Assembly: GCA_007026445.1 (NCBI GenBank)
Contig: VDMD01000004.1
Location: 1,488,001-1,552,000, forward strand
DNA: 64,000 nucleotides
Direction of reading: 5' to 3'
DNA from: Schizophyllum amplum
Lineage: Eukaryota > Basidiomycota > Agaricomycetes > Agaricales > Schizophyllaceae
Below the pieces are notes generated by a model. The model was not told where the DNA came from, did no database searches, and saw only the letters and a program-made list of their open reading frames with translations. Shown one piece after another: positions 58,584-64,000 of the stretch (position 1 is the first letter of the stretch; each line of letters opens with the position of its first letter). The position numbers were made by a program, and so were the translations under genes.

Positions 58584-60133
58584 TCACAGCTTGTGCGGTC
58601 TTTTGCCCACCTTCTCATGTGTACCGTTCTCCATCCATCCTCCGTTCTTCGCCCAGATAGCCACGCCATTCACTAGTGCATCAAGCTCCTTCCGTGTATG
58701 TCCAGCCTGTACGCAAACGCGCACGCGCGGGGTGGCGGTTGGGGGTACAATGGGGCGCGCAGAGATTGGGCGCCTGTCAGTATCACTCGACTCCTTGATT
58801 GCCCCACGGCTTGATATTGCCAGATGCCCAGCCAGAGAGCGGGGATACGGTGTCAGGAGCGGGATAATGGGTGCGAAGGCGGATGGAGCCTCGTTGTGTT
58901 GTGAGGAATCCGCATCGTCTGCTTCTACTAGATGCTCTGGTAATCGCACGACGTCCTTCGGTACATCCTTCAGCTCCACTCTTAGGCGGGAAACAAGGTA
59001 GGCGTAAGCGGAACGAAGGTCCTCCGCGAGCTGACAAGGAATATCAGCGAAATGGCAAGAATGCGTGCGGTAAAAAGGCATAGAGGAATTCAAGGGAAGG
59101 TAAAGCTAAGAAACTAGGCAAACAGACGACCAGAGAGAAGGCTAACCTTCTGCGCCGTCCCGTCCTCCAAGACATCAAGCGCGCAATCCGCTGCGACCAC
59201 CGCCGGATACGCCGGTGCCGTCGTATATATGAGCGGCCGCGCATAGTTGAGAAGATACGATTTAATTAGCGGAGGAATGAGGAGAACAGCTGCCAATAAG
59301 TAGACATTGTAAGAACTGATATAAGGAGGGAAAGATGCTAACCCACCTCCGCTCCCCGCCAAAGCTTTCCCGAACGTATGCAGCCTAGCCAGTACGCGAC
59401 CCTCTATCCCGAGTTCTGCAACGCGCCCAAGACCACAAGGGCCGTAGATTCCAGTCGCGTGCGCCTCATCGACGATGAGATGCGCATTTCCGAAGGGAAA
59501 TTCCTCCTCGATGGCATCCGCCATCTCCGTGAGAGGCGCTAGCGTGCCATCCATGCTATAAACGCTCTCGACGGCGAGAAAAAGGCTGGCGGTCGGGCGA
59601 GACGAGAGTGCAGGATATGTCGCCTTCGCCTGCCTCAGCACCTCCCTCAGTGCCTTCACATTATTATGCGCGAACGCGTACCGCGCAGCAACCCGCGCCA
59701 CGCGGGCGCCGTCGTGCACGCTCGCATGAATGTGCGCGTCGTACACCAGCACATCCCCGGGCTGCGGCACGCATGCAAAGAGCCCCGCGTTCGCGTCGAA
59801 TCCCGAGTTGAATAGCAGCGCTACCTCCGCGCCTGGCGCTTGGTCTGCGCGCCACAGTCGTGCAGCCCTCTCCTCCAGCGCTGCATGGGCCGTGCCGTTC
59901 ACCAGCAAGCGAGAGCCCCCCGCGCCCAGCACGTCCGGAGCAGCAGCAAGCTTAGTTAGGAACGCGTTGCGGAGAGACAGAGAGCGCCGCAGTGAGAGGT
60001 AGTCATTCGAGTTGAAGTCGATGATATCCGTGGAGTTGGGCGAGGATGACTGAGGAAGGTGGCGGAGAAGAGACCGTTGCTCGCGAGACTGCAGCGCTGC
60101 GTTCAGCTTGGAGGTGAGCGCGGCGTCGTGCAT
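58584..60133 (-). CDS. KAPA synthase (8-amino-7-oxononanoate synthase)
   Basis: PLP enzyme of the alpha-oxoamine synthase family; condenses pimeloyl-CoA with alanine, the first committed step of biotin synthesis. Motifs: DFNSNDYLSL, GAGGSRLLVNGTAHAALEE, LLFNSGFDANAG, YDAHIHASVHDGAR, LFLAVESVYSMDGTLAPL, and LIVDEAHATGIYGPCGLGR with the PLP-contacting Asp and His. The PLP lysine is in RLHTFGKALAGSGG. The C-terminal half has PLIYTTAPAYPAVV and a variable insert. Three exons from the ATG at 60133 give about 445 residues. The protein ends PHKL. HKL resembles a type-1 peroxisomal signal, and fungal KAPA synthases are known to be peroxisomal, where pimeloyl-CoA arises by beta-oxidation. Confidence 0.88.
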
Positions 60134-60824
60134 GTTAGCAGGAGGAGGCCGATCGCGTCCATCGCGTCCGGCATGTCGAAAGTCTTGGGCAAGTCTTGGG
60201 TGATCGACGGTCGATCATGAATCGTTCCGTCGGCCGAAAGGCGGGCCGAGCGGAGCAAGGGTGTGGACAAGGGTGTCGACCGTGGACGCTTGCCTAGTCT
60301 CCCACGGCCGATGTTCGTAGACGCTTGCCGTGCTTCAACTTCAAGAAATGGTGGAGACATATATAGGTTAGGCGGGCGTTGAGGACAGGCTACACTAGGC
60401 TCGGCGCAAGCCCCCTGGCGGCGACTGCCGTCACTCTGCTCGCGGCACTCGCGGAGGTAAATTAAATACCCAAATCGGGTATTTAACTCGCGTGGCCCGC
60501 GTGGCGGAGGGGCTTGATCCGAACCTAAGGCTACACGTCCTTCTGGGAATCTGCGACGTTACCCTCGTGATATATTCATTGCTGCGCATAATTTAAATAC
60601 ATATGCAGTCCCTTCCCGGTTCCGCGAGCTAGTGTGTCCGATGCCACGATGGTCTGTATGTACACAGAGGCCAGCTTTACGCCTCGAGCTCATGATGTAT
60701 GACGGGTGGCGAGACCGGTATACCCTTGTAAGACGACGAGCGCCTGGAATAAACTGTGGGATATCCGTGTCAATGACTTACCCCACCCCGGCAACCATTG
60801 CAGTCTACTCACCTGCTCTGCTAT
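60134..60824. other. Intergenic with a perfect short palindrome
   Basis: 690 bp upstream of BioF and downstream of the two-TM gene. Contains the inverted repeat at 60462-60486. No gene is supported. Confidence 0.5.
60462..60486. repeat. Perfect 10-bp inverted repeat, 5-bp loop
   Basis: TTAAATACCC and GGGTATTTAA flank AAATC. AT-rich in an otherwise GC-rich region. It could be a transcription-factor site, a terminator-like hairpin or a MITE relic. Confidence 0.7.
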
Positions 60825-62390
60825 TCAAGAGTTCTTCGTCGGACGTTCCCTTCCGTCGTAACGAGATCGGTTGCTCGATGCAGCACGAGTTCGCTGTGAG
60901 TAATCCGCATCAATCACAGCGCCAGTGGTAAATGACGAGAGATTCACCTTCCCGACTCGACGCCCGCGCCCAGGTACCCAAGCCCAGCAAGACGAGACCC
61001 CACACACTCAGGAACAGAGACAGCGTAGCTGATGCGACGCTGAAGAAGAACGTCCCTGCGGTCTTCCTCTGGGCCATATTGCAGACGTAGGGTATGCGTA
61101 TGATGGTCGAGTGCGAGGCGCTGCCGTCGCCGGAAAGCGTGCCGTTGACGTACGCGGCGCCGTTCTCGCTGGCGGCTGTGATGAACGCGTCCGTACCGGT
61201 AAGGTAGGACGGATGGAGGGATGTGCTGAAGGCGGTACCGTTGATGAAGAGCTGGGAAGGGAATCAGCTCTGTTCTGCGAGTCAACAAGGATGCCACCGA
61301 CATTGTCATCCATATAGTGGCCAATGTCCAACTGGATAGCAGCGAGGTAGACTTGAGTCAAATCGTATACGGCGTCGATGTTGAAGCCGAGATCGGAGGT
61401 ACTGCTGTTCGTATCGAAGACGATGCCCATGTCGCTGTGTCTGATACCGTTGAAGAACGTCACGCCAACATCAGGACGGACTTGACGACACGAGGTGTCA
61501 CCATTGCAGTCCGGCTGACCCGTCACGATAAATTTCTCCAGTTGATCGCCGTTGTACGTGTAGTCGTTATTCCAGATGGCATGGTAGTTGATTTCTACAA
61601 AATATCTCAGTTTTTGTCGATAGATGGCAGGGAATTAGCGTACCGCCGAAGTAGTTCAATGCCTCGATGATGGCGCGAGGGGTACTGTTAGCAGCGAAGA
61701 AGGACGCGTCCAAGGCTCCTATGACTTTGTGATTCGTGTAGCTCCAGGTCGTCCTTGCTTGAAAGTTCATCGGGGCAGGGCAATCGACTTGAACCTGTAG
61801 CCATCCATCAGAGAGCAGACGTTGAGTTGGTACAGTGGGACGTACGTCCAGGGTGACTGTGCGATCTGCAACACGCGTCGTGAACTGGAAGTACGCGACG
61901 TTGCACCCGTCCAACACGCTGTTCGAGTACGAGATGCCGGACTGCGAGTCGTGCGCATTGCCGCTTTCTACAGACAAGCCGAAAATCTCGTAGGAAAATG
62001 TGGACATGTTGGTGCGGAAGTTGTCGCCCAGGTAAAATGTGTGCTCCTGACAGGCGTTGCCTGTCTCCTTCCACCGCTGGTACCATGGCAGATCCTGGGT
62101 TCGATTGAAGTCGGTCGTCATCACGGAGATCACATCGTATCCTATCAGGATTCGTCAACATGAGTAAACGCGCTCGGGCATATGTTCACGCACCGACAAA
62201 GTAGACGTTGAAGGCGATCAACAGGGCGAGTAATGAGCCGCCGAACGCCAGCAAGACCCAATCTATATATCTCCACTTCGACCTGAATGGCTTGGTGATC
62301 GGATACGCCTGTAATGGGCGTTAGCTTTGTATCATAGAGAGCAGTATAGCAAGGGGGGCTCACAAACTCGATGTAGGGAGCGGCAGGCAT
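60825..62390 (-). CDS. Two-TM protein with large extracytosolic domain, unknown
   Basis: A short N-terminal segment MPAAPYIEF joins after an intron to AYPITKPFRSKWRYIDWVLL and a membrane helix (WVLLAFGGSLLALLIAFNVY). A domain of about 300 residues follows, with several Asn-linked glycosylation sites (NMST, NRT, NSS, NGT) and paired Cys residues (GNACQ, DGCNV, DCPAP, DCNGDTSCR). A second helix TFFFSVASATLSLFLSVWGL leads to a basic tail ending ERPTKNS. Five exons, introns near 62330, 62190, 61630, 61290 and 60960. This layout is common among mushroom-specific membrane proteins. I do not recognise a function. Confidence 0.75.
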
Positions 62391-62835
62391 GATGAGGCTT
62401 AACGTTAAACTTGCCGTGCGTGAAAGGGGAGGGAGGAAGGAAGCGGATGCACCAGTGCTAGGGTAGTCTCTAGCTCGTCAACGAGCGGTCAGTTCATGAA
62501 GGTAAGTGACAAGGGGATGGGGGAGCGACTTCGTATGTAGCAGAGTGCATCATCACTGATCAATTTGAGTATTAGGTCCCTGAGAACGCGGGTTTCAGGA
62601 CACTGACTGCGCCCTGGAGGCTTCGTGTGACTGCTGCGCGCGCCCCAGCAGACAGGTTCACAGTCAGAATCAACAACACTGATGATTGAATTCAAGATGA
62701 GGAGCTGACGCGACTACCATCGAAACTGGCGTCGTGGACGATCATGGCACTGAGAGTGCATGCCGTTCGTGAGACGGGAGATCGGGCCGAGGGCGGGACC
62801 GACGCGTAACGTCACATCCACGGACGCGTTGTCGC
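62391..62835. promoter_or_regulatory. Divergent promoter, two-TM gene / DNA ligase I
   Basis: About 445 bp between two divergent start codons. ACGCGT (the MluI cell-cycle box core) occurs near 62802-62807 (GACGCGTAACG) and again as GGACGCGTTG at about 62822-62831. In yeasts this element drives S-phase genes such as CDC9, so a similar role is plausible here. Confidence 0.5.
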
Positions 62836-64000
62836 ATGTTTGCTGCACGCGTCTCGCTTTACAGTAGAGTGCGTTTCCTCTGGATGGCCAGACAGCAGAC
62901 TTTGGGTACGCAACCCACATGCATTGTACAGATGTTTTCTAACAAGCCCGCAGGAGCCTTCTTCGAGATGCCCAAATCCGTGAAGCCAGCGCCTCCCCAG
63001 CAGGCGAGCCTCAAGGAGATGTGGGGCAAGAAGAAGGCGTCTACAAGCGCGAAAGCCTCAGGGAGCGCGTCAGGCGAGAAGAGTAGTGCGCCACAAGTGA
63101 CGAATGGTGCGTGTGTCCAAGTGTCAATCGCGACTACCCTGATCACTTGCACAGGCAAGCAGCCAACGAGCGCCAATGGTAGACTGATCGTGTCTGCGCT
63201 CGATCTCGACGTTGACCTTGCTCAGATACACCCGCCGCCGGAAAGCGCAGGAGAGATACAGACGCAAACTCGGACGACGCCGCAAGTGACGCGCCAGGTC
63301 CATCAAAGTCCGCCCGCACTGCTACTCGCACATCACCTTCGCAGCCCCCGTCTCGCGAGCCAACAGCCGATGCAGAAGACGCATCAGAAGCCATGGATGT
63401 CGATCCCGAAAGCGACGAGGACAGCGCCATCAAGGCCGTACGCAGATCACGCAAACCCAGGATCGAGTCGGACGATGAGGAGACACCAACCCCCTCACAA
63501 ACGAAGGCGACCCAGAAGGAGAAGGCTGCAACGAAACCTCGCAAGACTAAGCCTGATAAAACTGCGGTGAAGGGCAAACTTAGCGCCGGTAAAACGGCTC
63601 CCAAAGTCAAGAAGGGGAAAGAGAAGGCCACTCCAGCGACATCGGAGGCTGAGCCAGATGATGACGATGCGCGTGCGCCACCTACTAGCGACGCTGAAGC
63701 CCTGGACGATGAGGGAGAGGATGAGGTACTGCTCAGTGATGACGAGGACACGGGCGGAGCAGCTACTCGAGCGGTGGCAGCGAAGGCGTACGTTTCCTTC
63801 AGTTGTCCGCTGCATTCGTTGCTAATGTAAACCAGCGCCGAGGCAGCACTGTCGCGTACATCAGAAGTTGATATCAAGGGAGGTTGGAAAGTCGGCGACC
63901 CGTGAGCGCTACACTCATCCAACCTGCCATATTCTAAGCAAATTATCCCCAGAGTGCCTTATGCAGCGCTCACCAAGACGTTCTCTCTCATCGAAGGGAC
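62836..64000 (+). CDS. CDC9: DNA ligase I, N-terminal part (cut by window end)
   Basis: ATP-dependent ligase joining Okazaki fragments. Only the N-terminal regulatory region and the beginning of the DNA-binding domain are in the window. The ATG at 62836 gives an Arg-rich leader (MFAARVSLYSRVRFLWMARQ) like a mitochondrial presequence. A downstream in-frame ATG (MFSNKPAGAFF) would give a nuclear form, as in yeast Cdc9. QASLKEMWGKKKAS resembles a PCNA-binding box. A long Lys/Glu/Asp-rich disordered region follows, and the conserved domain starts GGWKVGDP/VPYAALTKTFSLIEG at the end. Introns at about 63106-63155, 63179-63226, 63789-63834 and 63902-63951 keep frame. Confidence 0.88.

Noticed and set aside
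54849..60133. D-amino-acid oxidase, TauD-like dioxygenase and BioF as a biosynthetic cluster
   Set aside because: They are single, unrelated enzymes on both strands among housekeeping genes; no backbone enzyme, transporter pair or regulator supports a cluster.

Overview
The window looks like nuclear DNA from an Agaricomycete (mushroom or wood-decay basidiomycete). It is GC-rich, genes are dense and on both strands, and almost every gene is broken by introns of about 45-60 nt with GT...AG ends. The gene families (Sro7/tomosyn, Trm5, Scn1, Gos1, PPZ, RPS11, DNA ligase I, GH27, an agaricomycete-style F-box protein) fit this. No CRISPR array, operon or prokaryotic feature is present.

Layout. 1-5790 is one DNA transposon with about 250-bp terminal inverted repeats. 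It encodes a single minus-strand gene in which a Ulp1-type cysteine protease is joined through a 48-nt intron to a hAT transposase (BED-like finger, DUF659-type core, hATC dimerisation region). 6.1-15.6 kb holds a long coiled-coil protein and an Sro7/tomosyn WD protein. 15.7-16.2 kb is a MITE-like element. 17-24 kb holds a small unknown protein, a U1 snRNA gene, TRM5 and a TatD/Scn1 hydrolase on a shared promoter, and an NTF2-like protein. 25.5-33.3 kb holds GOS1, a TPR protein, a second U1 snRNA gene, a 2-oxoglutarate oxygenase and an F-box protein. 33.3-36 kb is gene-poor. 36-41 kb is a UBA-domain DExH RNA helicase. 41.9-46.8 kb is a tail-to-tail pair of GH27 alpha-galactosidases. 47.5-64 kb holds an SGT1-like protein, DHFR, mitochondrial bL36, a DMT transporter, PPZ phosphatase, RPS11, a D-amino-acid oxidase, a TauD-type dioxygenase, a KAPA synthase (BioF), a two-TM unknown protein and the 5' part of DNA ligase I, cut by the window end.

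Most genes are unrelated housekeeping functions and do not form a pathway cluster. The best candidate for something undescribed is the Ulp1-hAT fusion element at the left end, with its asymmetric palindromic right end. The second is a pair of near-identical U1 snRNA genes with shared upstream elements at identical spacing.

Caution: several conserved genes, including RPS11, need a one-base change in a homopolymer run to keep frame. I read these as base-call errors, not pseudogenes. Exon boundaries given here were worked out by eye.
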